Positions 1-5,361 of a DNA stretch of 6,191 bases are shown piece after piece. The first letter of the stretch is position 1; every line of letters starts with the position of its first letter. The notes beneath the pieces are model-generated. The model was given only the letters and a program-made list of their open reading frames with translations. It ran no database searches and had not been told where the DNA came from. The position numbers and the translations under genes are program-made. Source of the DNA: Candidatus Gottesmanbacteria bacterium RBG_16_37_8. GTDB lineage: Bacteria; Patescibacteriota; Microgenomatia; 2-02-FULL-39-11. The DNA is taken from positions 8,058 through 14,248 of the forward strand of contig MFJA01000073.1 in assembly GCA_001779055.1 (NCBI GenBank), given 5' to 3'.

Positions 1-747
1 GATTTTAAAATTCCGCGACAGAATAAAATCAAGAAACAGTCCGAATAATCCGGCAAAAAATCCTATCAAAACAGCTGCAAACAATGAAGTTAAAAAAAGT
101 CCGATTATTAAACCTAAAATTCCGCCAAGTGCTGCCCCCGGCCAGATCTCTTTACTTCTGCCAAAAAATCCGGCTAGATAAGTTACCAAAAAATACAATC
201 CTATCAATAAGGGAATAACCGGAAAATCGCTATTCTTCCCGGGTTCCTCTTTGGGAGCAATATCTTTATCTGTTATGTATTTAATAAGTGAGTCAACAGC
301 TTTTACAGTTCCCGCCTCATAATTGCTGTTCTTAAATTCCGGAATAATAAGATCCCTGATAATTCTGCCTGCCCGGCTGTCGGTAATATAAGGCTCCAGA
401 CCGTAACCGACCTCAATTCTGACTTCCCGATCATCTTTAGCAATAAAAAGAAGAAGTCCGTTATCTTCCTTATCTTTACCGATTCTCCATTTTTCAAACA
501 GTTTAACAGCATATTCTTCAACAGTTTCACCTTCCAAACTTTCTATTGTTACCACAGTTATTTCAGCAGCGGTTGCCTTTTCCGTTTCTCTTAATTTATT
601 CTCCAGATTGGTTTTAAATTCGGAGGAAAATAAATTAGCAAAATCGTTGACAAAGCCGGCGGGATTAGGATAATTAACCGCCAAAGCGGAAATAATAAAT
701 AAAAAGAAACAAGATATAAAGAAAAATATTGAGAAAAATTTCCTCAC
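1..747 (-). CDS. TPM-domain (YgcG-like) membrane-anchored protein, 3' end outside the window
   Basis: Continuous reading frame of 249 codons with a GTG start at 747, running off the left edge, so the C-terminus is missing. Residues 1-23 are a clear signal peptide: a basic start, a Phe/Ile-rich core, and ALA before the likely cleavage site. Residues 28-165 match the TPM domain (also called TPM_phosphatase): FVNDFANL near the mature N-terminus, WRIGKDKEDNGLLLFIA at 87-103, then REVRIEVGYGLEPYITD at 107-123 and AGRIIRD at 126-132. One hydrophobic segment (about 175-195) and a long Gly/Leu/Phe-rich stretch (about 205-243) follow, so the domain should face outside, held by the membrane. The start is set by AGGTGG at 752-757 (4-nt spacing) and by a GTGA overlap with the upstream lemA stop, which suggests translational coupling. 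The biochemical role of this family is poorly defined; phosphatase activity is reported only for some members. The family call is firm, the function is not. Confidence 0.9.
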   Translation of the reverse strand, partial: MRKFFSIFFFISCFFLFIISALAVNYPNPAGFVNDFANLFSSEFKTNLENKLRETEKATAAEITVVTIESLEGETVEEYAVKLFEKWRIGKDKEDNGLLLFIAKDDREVRIEVGYGLEPYITDSRAGRIIRDLIIPEFKNSNYEAGTVKAVDSLIKYITDKDIAPKEEPGKNSDFPVIPLLIGLYFLVTYLAGFFGRSKEIWPGAALGGILGLIIGLFLTSLFAAVLIGFFAGLFGLFLDFILSRNFKI

Positions 748-1298
748 AATTCCACCTTCGGCGGTGTTTCCGCTCCGGATGATGCCTCAAAATACGGTCT
801 TGCCTTAAATCCCATCAGTCCGGCTATGAAATTGGTCGGAATCTTTTTTATGGTCAGATTGTAATCCTGCACCAGTTCGTTAAACCTTCTTCTTTCCACA
901 CTGATGCGGTTTTCCGTTCCGGACAGCTCATCCATCAGGGAAGCAACCGTCTCATTGGACTTCAAGTTCGGGTAATTTTCAACAATAACCAAAAGTCTGC
1001 CTAAAGCGCTATCCAATGCTCCGGCTGTTGTTACTTTCTCATCAACGCTTTTGGCACCTCCGTATTGTGTTCTGGCACGGGCTATTTCCTCAAAAATAGT
1101 TTTCTCCTGAGTCAAAAATCCTTTGGTACTCTCAACCAAATTGGGAATTAAATCAAATCTTCTCTGATATTGGGTCTCAACCTGGGCCCACTGGCCGTCA
1201 ATTGCTGTTGTTTTGCTAACCAAAGTATTGTAGGTACCAAAAAACATGAAGGCTAATAAAAGTCCGCCTCCAATAATACCAATCCAGATTTTATTCAT
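744..1298 (-). CDS. lemA: LemA family protein
   Basis: A 184-residue protein of normal LemA length. Residues 4-20 form one N-terminal membrane helix, with almost no residues before it; the rest is a predicted helical-bundle domain. Family motifs are visible: DGQWAQVETQYQRR followed by DLIPNLVE (34-56), VENYPNLKSNE (106-116), the RRRFNELVQDYN helix (136-147) and the ending FKARPYFEA (164-172). The role of LemA proteins is not established, although they often sit beside TPM-domain genes, as here, and are thought to act at the membrane. The ATG directly follows the tmk stop codon (0-nt gap), and the ribosome-binding site lies inside the tmk tail. The stop overlaps the GTG of the TPM gene. This looks like the third gene of a four-gene unit. 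Confidence 0.95.
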   Translation of the reverse strand: MNKIWIGIIGGGLLLAFMFFGTYNTLVSKTTAIDGQWAQVETQYQRRFDLIPNLVESTKGFLTQEKTIFEEIARARTQYGGAKSVDEKVTTAGALDSALGRLLVIVENYPNLKSNETVASLMDELSGTENRISVERRRFNELVQDYNLTIKKIPTNFIAGLMGFKARPYFEASSGAETPPKVEL

Positions 1299-1937
1299 TT
1301 ATATAACACCCCCTTTTAAATTAAAGTTTTTTACTTTATTCCAAATTTTATCGGCAACGTCATTAATCGGACAACTTGAGTCAACCACAAAATATCTCTT
1401 CTTATATTTTTCCGCTAATTTCTTATACCCTTGATAAACTCTCCGGTAAAAATCGCTCTGTTGAAGGTCAAGCCTGTCAATCTTGTCAGTACCGTTACGC
1501 CTGGCAAATCCCTCCCGAAGTTCAATATCCAATAAAACAGTCAGATCCGGAAAAACACCGTCCACAGCCAATTTATTAAGTTCATAAATAACCTCAACAC
1601 CTAATTTTCGGCCGTAACCCTGATAAGCCAGACTTGAATCAATGTAACGGTCGCAGATTACAGTTAATCCGACATCCAGTGCCGGCCTTATTATCTCCCT
1701 GACATGCTGAGCCCGGGATGCGGCCATCAAATAAGCTTCAGCTACAGCTGTCAGATCCACATTTTCTTTGCTGTGAGTGATCTGCCGGATCAGTTCACCG
1801 ATTCTTGAACCGCCCGGCTCCCTGGTTACTTTAATCGCTATTTTTTCTTCTTTAAGCCGGCTGGCTAAAAGTCCTGCCTGAGTTGATTTGCCGCTTCCCT
1901 CCAACCCTTCAAATGTAATAAACATTCGCTTCTTCAT
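1299..1937 (-). CDS. tmk: Thymidylate kinase (dTMP kinase)
   Basis: Phosphorylates dTMP to dTDP with ATP, an essential cytoplasmic step in dTTP synthesis. The 212 residues match the usual length. The P-loop is GLEGSGKST (11-19), then TREPGG (38-43), the AASRAQH substrate-binding stretch (72-78), DRY (96-98) with SSLAYQGYGR after it, and the LID segment FARRNGTDKIDRLD (144-157). The P-loop has no Arg after the acidic residue and the LID carries several Arg, which fits the bacterial type II enzyme. The start overlaps the stop of the upstream small gene as ATGA; a purine-rich AGAAGAAAAA precedes it but there is no strong Shine-Dalgarno, so re-initiation after the upstream gene is likely. Met5 is a possible alternative start, but Met1 is better supported by the ATGA overlap. 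All key residues are intact. Confidence 0.97.
   Translation of the reverse strand: MKKRMFITFEGLEGSGKSTQAGLLASRLKEEKIAIKVTREPGGSRIGELIRQITHSKENVDLTAVAEAYLMAASRAQHVREIIRPALDVGLTVICDRYIDSSLAYQGYGRKLGVEVIYELNKLAVDGVFPDLTVLLDIELREGFARRNGTDKIDRLDLQQSDFYRRVYQGYKKLAEKYKKRYFVVDSSCPINDVADKIWNKVKNFNLKGGVI
1308..1316 (-). promoter_or_regulatory. Ribosome-binding site of lemA inside tmk
   Basis: The minus strand reads AAAGGGGGT, 9 nt before the lemA ATG. It lies within the last codons of tmk, so the tmk C-terminus (NLKGGVI) is partly shaped by this site. It supports the start at 1298. Confidence 0.7.
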
Positions 1938-2125
1938 TTTTTCTTCTGTCCGGCCAGGTAGAATTCACCCATAAAAGCTGCCAGAATAATAAAAAGTCCA
2001 ACAACCAGTCCAGTTTGTCCTGTAAGACCAGTCAGCCAATTAACTAAAACAACACCTATGCCGATCCCGAAAACTATGTGCAATAAGGAATGAGGTTTCA
2101 GACATTCCTTCATTTGTTTATCCAT
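1934..2125 (-). CDS. Small two-helix membrane protein of unknown function
   Basis: A 63-residue protein, real because its start has a perfect 9-base Shine-Dalgarno and its stop overlaps tmk by 4 nt. Residues 1-12 are polar and contain Cys8 and a KPH motif (10-12). Residues 13-34 form one predicted helix with a GIGIG stretch (20-24). Residues 38-58 form a second helix, and the tail is GQKKK. With basic residues at both ends, both termini are probably cytoplasmic (positive-inside rule). I have a weak impression of similar KPH-containing short proteins in Microgenomates genomes but cannot name a family. Position as first gene of the tmk-lemA-TPM unit suggests it may matter for expression of tmk, or for an envelope job linked to LemA and TPM. 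Function unknown. Confidence 0.82.
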   Translation of the reverse strand: MDKQMKECLKPHSLLHIVFGIGIGVVLVNWLTGLTGQTGLVVGLFIILAAFMGEFYLAGQKKK

Positions 2126-2130
2126 TTACA

Positions 2131-2139
2131 TCACCTCCT
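2131..2139 (-). promoter_or_regulatory. Perfect Shine-Dalgarno of the small membrane protein
   Basis: The minus strand reads AGGAGGTGA, a full 9-base match to the 16S anti-Shine-Dalgarno, 5 nt before the ATG at 2125. It is the strongest such site in the window and decides Met1 over Met5. It suggests the tmk unit is translated well through coupling from this gene. Confidence 0.88.
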
Positions 2140-2180
2140 CTGAAAACGTTTAATAAATAATAATTATCTCCTACTATATA

Positions 2181-2210
2181 AGATTAGTATCAGGAATTTG
2201 TTTTCGTCAA
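2181..2210 (-). promoter_or_regulatory. Candidate promoter of the small-protein/tmk/lemA/TPM unit
   Basis: Minus strand: TTGACG (2205-2210, five of six matches to -35, overlapping the Nudix stop codon), an 18-nt spacer, then TAATCT (2181-2186, only three of six matches to -10). A better -10 word, TATAGT (2173-2178), lies 26 nt from that -35, too far to pair with it. The 81-bp gap is the largest break between 1 and 3911, so a promoter here is reasonable, but the boxes are mediocre. No hairpin terminator is visible after the Nudix gene, so readthrough is also possible. Confidence 0.35.
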
Positions 2211-2716
2211 GTAGTTAAAATATATTTTTTAACCAGACTTAAAAGCCCGGGGAAAGCAAACTTATTTTCCGGGATATTTTTTTCCGTAAAAAAGAGGAAG
2301 GTTTCTACATCATCAGCAGGTATTATTTTTTGTTCAATAAAGCCTCCATAAACTGCTACAATCGTATAATACGAAATGCCTTTATAATCATAAACATCTG
2401 TTGCTGAACCGATATAATTAAAGACGGAAATTGTTATCCCCAGCTCTTCCCTAACTTCCCTTTTTAATGCTTTTTCATAGGTTTCCCTGTAATCTAAAAA
2501 ACCTCCCGGCAAATCCCAATAGCCTTTTTTAGGCTGGAATTTTCTTTTGACAAATAAATACTCATTGTTAATATTTTTTAAAAGAATGGCCACTGTCGGA
2601 GCCGGACTAATATAAAAGTGGAAAGCGCATTTATTGCAGGAAATCAATCTAACATCTTTCCCTGTTATTAATCTATACCCGCATGAAGGACAATACTTAA
2701 AAATACTCTTACTCAT
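2207..2716 (-). CDS. Nudix hydrolase with N-terminal zinc ribbon
   Basis: Cytoplasmic hydrolase of a nucleoside diphosphate linked to some other moiety; exact substrate unknown. Counting from the ATG at 2716 gives 169 residues. Two Cys pairs, CPSC (about 9-12) and CNKC (27-30), form a zinc ribbon. The Nudix box starts at Gly72 and fits GX5EX7REUXEEXGU exactly, with REVREELGI and the catalytic Glu pair intact. NADH pyrophosphatase NudC also has a zinc ribbon before a Nudix domain, but its SQPWPFPxS signature after the box is absent here, so I do not call it NudC. An in-frame TTG one codon upstream (2719) is an alternative start. The gene overlaps the rarA end by 8 nt; the nearest ribosome site, AAAGG at 2731-2735, is 14 nt from the ATG or 11 nt from the TTG. 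Coupling to rarA translation is likely. Confidence 0.92.
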   Translation of the reverse strand: MSKSIFKYCPSCGYRLITGKDVRLISCNKCAFHFYISPAPTVAILLKNINNEYLFVKRKFQPKKGYWDLPGGFLDYRETYEKALKREVREELGITISVFNYIGSATDVYDYKGISYYTIVAVYGGFIEQKIIPADDVETFLFFTEKNIPENKFAFPGLLSLVKKYILTT

Positions 2717-3911
2717 CAAAAAATTTTTTACCTTTCAATTTCTCCGGCAGAAACGACTGGTTGCCGGCAGGCCCCACATAATCCTCGCTCCAGATATAAT
2801 TTTTGGCATAATCCAGTTTTTTCATTAACTTGGTCGGTGCATTTCTTAAATGCAAGGGAACAGGTTCATTGGGAAATTCATACAAAGCCTTCTTTGCCCG
2901 TCCCAAAGCATTAACTACTGCCCTTGATTTTTTAGCTTTGGCTAAATAGACAGTAATATGAGCCAGTATTAGCTGTGCCTCCGGCATACCGACCTTAGTA
3001 ACGGCTTCAAAACAAGCATTGGCCTGAATCAATGCTCCCCTATCTGACAATCCTATATCTTCAGATGCCAGAATTATCATTCTTCTGGCTATAAATTTGG
3101 GGTCTTCCCCGTTTTCAAGCATCCTGACCAGATAATATAAAGCCGCGTCCGTATCCGATCCCCGCAGGCTTTTGATATAGGCACTGATGATATTGTAATG
3201 TTCATCGGCCTTTTTGTCATAGAGACCCGCTGATCTTGTCTGAAATACCTCTTTTATCGTTTCAGCAGTAATCTTCTTCTCCTTATAAGATAAAACTGCC
3301 ATCTCCAAAGCATTGAGCATTATTCTGGCGTCTCCTCCTGACAACCTTATCAACAGTTCTTTCTCTTTATTGCCGATAGTTTTATTATAAATTCCCAAGC
3401 CGTCTTTTTTATCAGTTATTGCCCTGTCTAAAATCTTGTTTAGTTCCTGATAGTCCAATCCGTTTAAAACAAATACCCGGCATCTGGATAAAAGCGGGCT
3501 GATTACCTCAAAGGAAGGATTTTCGCTGGTGGCTCCGAAAAGAATAATCAATCCGTTTTCCACATAAGGCAATAAGGCATCCTGTTGAGCTTTGTTCCAG
3601 CGATGGATCTCATCTACAAAAAGAATGGTTTTTTGCCCGTAAGTTTTATTGACTTTGGCTTTTTCAATTACCGTCCTTAATTCCTCTTTGCCGCTTTCAA
3701 CAGCCGACATTTTATGAAAATCCGACTTGGTTGATAAAGCTAAAATATTGGCCAGCGTTGTTTTACCGCTCCCCGGAGGCCCCCAGAAAATCAGGGAAAA
3801 CAGATTGCCTGTCGAGACGACCTGTCTTAAAATCTTACCCTGCCCTACCAGATGCTCCTGGCCTACAAATTCCTTTAAATTTTTTGGTCTTAAACGAAAT
3901 GCTAAATTCAT
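2709..3911 (-). CDS. rarA: Replication-associated recombination protein A (RarA/MgsA, WRNIP1 family AAA+ ATPase)
   Basis: A clamp-loader-like AAA+ ATPase that acts at stalled replication forks and gaps. The 400-residue length fits the family. Visible motifs: the N-terminal signature LAFRLRPKNLKEFVGQEHL (3-21), Walker A GPPGSGKTT (44-52), Walker B ILFVDEIHR (96-104; D100, E101), sensor 1 GATSENPSF (126-134), arginine finger SRCR (142-145), and sensor 2 GGDARIMLNALE (192-203). The C-terminal half has the family features DPKFIARRMIILASEDIGL and a tetramerisation region ending in the usual PLHLRNAP. The start is right for the family, but no Shine-Dalgarno is seen; a GC-rich hairpin ends 9 nt before the ATG. 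It overlaps the Nudix gene downstream. All catalytic residues are present. Confidence 0.97.
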   Translation of the reverse strand: MNLAFRLRPKNLKEFVGQEHLVGQGKILRQVVSTGNLFSLIFWGPPGSGKTTLANILALSTKSDFHKMSAVESGKEELRTVIEKAKVNKTYGQKTILFVDEIHRWNKAQQDALLPYVENGLIILFGATSENPSFEVISPLLSRCRVFVLNGLDYQELNKILDRAITDKKDGLGIYNKTIGNKEKELLIRLSGGDARIMLNALEMAVLSYKEKKITAETIKEVFQTRSAGLYDKKADEHYNIISAYIKSLRGSDTDAALYYLVRMLENGEDPKFIARRMIILASEDIGLSDRGALIQANACFEAVTKVGMPEAQLILAHITVYLAKAKKSRAVVNALGRAKKALYEFPNEPVPLHLRNAPTKLMKKLDYAKNYIWSEDYVGPAGNQSFLPEKLKGKKFFDE

Positions 3912-3920
3912 AGTAGTGTG

Positions 3921-3939
3921 ATCCCGCCTCTGGCGGGAT
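3921..3939. repeat. Perfect GC-rich hairpin just before rarA
   Basis: ATCCCGCC (3921-3928), loop TCT, GGCGGGAT (3932-3939): an 8-bp perfect stem in an AT-rich gap, ending 9 nt upstream of the rarA ATG, where a ribosome-binding site would normally be. No T-run follows on the minus strand (CACACTACT), so it is not a standard terminator. It could be a dispersed intergenic hairpin repeat or an RNA element affecting rarA translation. Confidence 0.8.
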
Positions 3940-3945
3940 TAATTC

Positions 3946-3974
3946 GACTAACTCCGATATTGAATCGGAGAGTC
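3946..3974. repeat. Second inverted repeat upstream of rarA
   Basis: CTCCGAT (3952-3958), loop ATTGA, ATCGGAG (3964-3970); beyond a 2-nt AA bulge on one side the pairing continues with GACT (3946-3949) and AGTC (3971-3974). Eleven base pairs in total. It stands 6 bp from the 3921-3939 hairpin, so the two form a tandem. Like the first, it lacks a following T-run on either strand. Confidence 0.75.
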
Positions 3975-3983
3975 TCATTGAAT

Positions 3984-3989
3984 ATTATA
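3984..3989 (-). promoter_or_regulatory. Candidate -10 box for rarA
   Basis: The minus strand has a perfect TATAAT. At the usual distance upstream only ATTATT or TATTAT is found, a poor -35. If used, transcription would start near 3976 and both hairpins (3946-3974 and 3921-3939) would fall in the rarA 5' leader. AT-rich DNA gives such words by chance, so confidence is low. Confidence 0.3.
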
Positions 3990-4035
3990 AAGGTAATGGC
4001 AAGAAAAATAATATGCCACGTGTCATGTATTTTTA

Positions 4036-4056
4036 CCGTGATTATGCCATTCACGG
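4036..4056. repeat. Inverted repeat after dcd
   Basis: CCGTGA (4036-4041), 9-nt loop, TCACGG (4051-4056), starting 20 nt after the dcd stop. On the minus strand it is followed by TAAAAATAC, not a T-run, so it is a weak or factor-dependent terminator at best; it might instead protect the 3' end of the mRNA. The rest of the 165-bp gap (3975-4076) has a CACGTG core palindrome near 4017-4022 and a 5-bp TGGCA/TGCCA pairing (3997-4018), but no gene that I can support. Confidence 0.45.
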
Positions 4057-4076
4057 AGCTTAGAAGTTTTTTAATT

Positions 4077-4649
4077 TTATTTCTTCTCCAAGCTCATTTT
4101 TGAAGCTTCAGGAGTATCCTGATTGAGATATTTGGCTCCTTTTTTCTTGTGATAGGGAACGTCAACCGTACTTGATAGTTTTTCAAAAGTTAAGGCACAT
4201 ATTCTCATCCCGGGATATAAGGCAATCGGCATTCTGCCCAAATTGCCAAGTTCCATAACTACCTTACCCTGCCAGCCCGGTTCAAAAATTGAAGCAGTTG
4301 AATGAACAACTATCCCCAACCTGCCTAATGACGAACGGCCTTCCAATCTGGCTAACAAATCATCAGGAAGAGTAAAACTCTCAATAGTTGTTGCCAGCAC
4401 AAAATCATTAGGATGAAGAATAAAAGGCTCTTTATCCTTAACTTCAATCAGTTTGGTTATCTCATCCCTGTTTTTCGGATCGAAAGGATCAACGAATGCT
4501 ACCTTGCTCTGCTCAAAAATGCGAAAAGTATTACCTAGCCGCAGATCAATCGAACAGGAGCCAAGCTGACGCGACAGATCAGGCTTAGGAGTAATTTTTA
4601 TCTTTCCTGAAGTTAAATATTTTTTGATGTCGCGGTCGGAAAGAACCAT
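4077..4649 (-). CDS. dcd: dCTP deaminase (possibly bifunctional dCTP deaminase/dUTPase)
   Basis: Deaminates dCTP, giving dUTP (or dUMP in bifunctional members), the feedstock for dTMP synthesis; cytoplasmic trimer. The 190 residues match the family. Key parts: SCSIDLRLG (31-39), the active-site stretch EGRSSLGRLG (103-112, with R105, S106, R110), HSTA (116-119), PGWQG (124-128), catalytic Glu133 in VVMELGN, YPGMRICALTFEKLS (145-159), and the C-terminal AKYLNQ (172-177) that closes over the nucleotide. The residue after HSTA is Ser120, where E. coli has His and the bifunctional Mycobacterium and Methanocaldococcus enzymes have Gly, so the sequence does not decide between the two types. Glu123 stands where Asp is usual. 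The ATG overlaps the VapC stop by one base (TAATG), and AAGGA at 4660-4664 is 10 nt upstream, so translation is probably coupled to the toxin. Confidence 0.94.
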   Translation of the reverse strand: MVLSDRDIKKYLTSGKIKITPKPDLSRQLGSCSIDLRLGNTFRIFEQSKVAFVDPFDPKNRDEITKLIEVKDKEPFILHPNDFVLATTIESFTLPDDLLARLEGRSSLGRLGIVVHSTASIFEPGWQGKVVMELGNLGRMPIALYPGMRICALTFEKLSSTVDVPYHKKKGAKYLNQDTPEASKMSLEKK

Positions 4650-5029
4650 TATTCTCTAATCCTTAAATCTTTAATATGACTAAAATCCTTTTTATCCAGG
4701 GTTAAAAGTTGTCCCCCATAAACAATTGTTGTTGCCGCTATTGCTGCGTCTGCAAACTCAATCGGTTTTTCGGAATCTCTCATAATTTCTCCTGCAAATT
4801 GAGAAACTTCATAGGTGTAGGGAAGTATTTTTAGGGGTGCAATGCTGGCCAAAAGCAGTTTTTCTGCTTCTTCTTTTTTAGTACTACTTCCGCTGTATAA
4901 CTCTTGTAAAGTAATTACTGAAATAGCCAGTTCACTCTTGCTGTCTCTTGCCAAAATCATGTAATCTGTATCTTTTTTATCCCTTTGCCGCAAATGATCA
5001 ATAATTATATTGGTATCTATAATTACCAT
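4649..5029 (-). CDS. vapC: VapC-type PIN-domain toxin ribonuclease
   Basis: A 126-residue PIN domain, the usual VapC size, which as a free toxin cleaves RNA (tRNA or rRNA sites in studied cases) with Mg2+ or Mn2+. The acidic metal-binding residues are all present: Asp5 in VIIDTN, Glu43 in LQELYSG, Asp94 in EFADAAIAA, and Asp112 in LTLDKKDF, with Asp115 nearby. The toxin therefore looks active. It overlaps the antitoxin by 7 nt, with an AAGG at 5041-5044, 11 nt upstream of the ATG, and leads into dcd by a 1-nt overlap. Antitoxin-first order with overlap is the normal toxin-antitoxin arrangement. The RNA target cannot be read from the sequence. Confidence 0.93.
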   Translation of the reverse strand: MVIIDTNIIIDHLRQRDKKDTDYMILARDSKSELAISVITLQELYSGSSTKKEEAEKLLLASIAPLKILPYTYEVSQFAGEIMRDSEKPIEFADAAIAATTIVYGGQLLTLDKKDFSHIKDLRIRE

Positions 5030-5322
5030 ATGACTTTTTTCCTTCTTCTACTTGCAGCCAGTTCAATTTTTCTTCTTTTTTTGGCTGTTTCCGGCCAATC
5101 ATCACCAGCCCATGCTCCTCTGGTTTTTTCCAGTAATCTATAGAAGGACTCATTTGTATCTGCTTTTGTTCTTATTTCTTCAATGGGATATATAAAAATT
5201 CCGTTTCCCCGTTCAATCACATTTAAAGGTACGTTTTTATCTATACCTATGGAATTTCTGATATTTTTGGGAATGACGATTTGACCTTTTTCATTTGAAT
5301 AAATTATAGTTCCTATTTTCAT
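5023..5322 (-). CDS. AbrB/SpoVT-type antitoxin of the VapBC pair
   Basis: A 99-residue protein. Residues 1-48 form a swapped-hairpin AbrB-like DNA-binding domain: the start KIGTIIYSNEKGQIVIPKNI is typical (the Gly-Gln-Ile-Val-Ile-Pro core is the family mark), followed by a beta strand ending IFIYPIEE. The second half should wrap and inhibit VapC: residues 57-77 include ESFYRLLEKTRGAWAGDDW, and residues 81-96 hold ten Lys/Arg. In known VapB proteins a basic C-terminal residue enters the PIN active site; here any of several could. The antitoxin with toxin should bind its own promoter, and a perfect palindrome sits 3 nt before the ATG. There is no Shine-Dalgarno in the short predicted leader. 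Confidence 0.92.
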   Translation of the reverse strand: MKIGTIIYSNEKGQIVIPKNIRNSIGIDKNVPLNVIERGNGIFIYPIEEIRTKADTNESFYRLLEKTRGAWAGDDWPETAKKRRKIELAASRRRKKVIW

Positions 5323-5325
5323 ACT

Positions 5326-5342
5326 AGTAATATTTTATTACT
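5326..5342. promoter_or_regulatory. Candidate antitoxin/toxin operator palindrome
   Basis: AGTAATA (5326-5332), TTT, TATTACT (5336-5342): a perfect 7-bp inverted repeat spaced by 3 nt. It fully covers the predicted -10 box of the antitoxin promoter (5332-5337) and ends 3 nt from the antitoxin ATG. A bound AbrB-type dimer here would block RNA polymerase, the usual autoregulation in such pairs. Binding is an inference. Confidence 0.6.
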
Positions 5343-5361
5343 CTTATCCCAATCCTGTCAA
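5332..5361 (-). promoter_or_regulatory. Promoter of the antitoxin-toxin-dcd unit
   Basis: Minus strand: perfect TTGACA (5356-5361), 18-nt spacer, TAAAAT (5332-5337, five of six matches). The transcript would start around 5322-5326, so the leader is at most a few bases and translation may begin on a nearly leaderless mRNA. This is the best promoter match in the window. Confidence 0.65.

Noticed and set aside
303..530. Minus-strand open frame of 75 codons
   Set aside because: It lies in another frame inside the TPM-domain gene, which shows clear family motifs throughout.
1246..1579. Two plus-strand open frames opposite lemA and tmk
   Set aside because: They are antisense to well-supported genes, have no ribosome site and no recognisable protein features.
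2171..2194. Imperfect palindrome in the 81-bp gap upstream of the small membrane protein
   Set aside because: The pairing is short, broken by bulges and AT-only in the core; not distinguishable from chance.
2634..2828. Plus-strand open frame spanning the rarA/Nudix junction
   Set aside because: Antisense to conserved coding sequence, with no supporting signals.
3918..4103. Plus-strand open frame of 61 codons in the rarA-dcd gap
   Set aside because: It is built from the inverted repeats and the end of dcd, and has no ribosome site or believable protein features.
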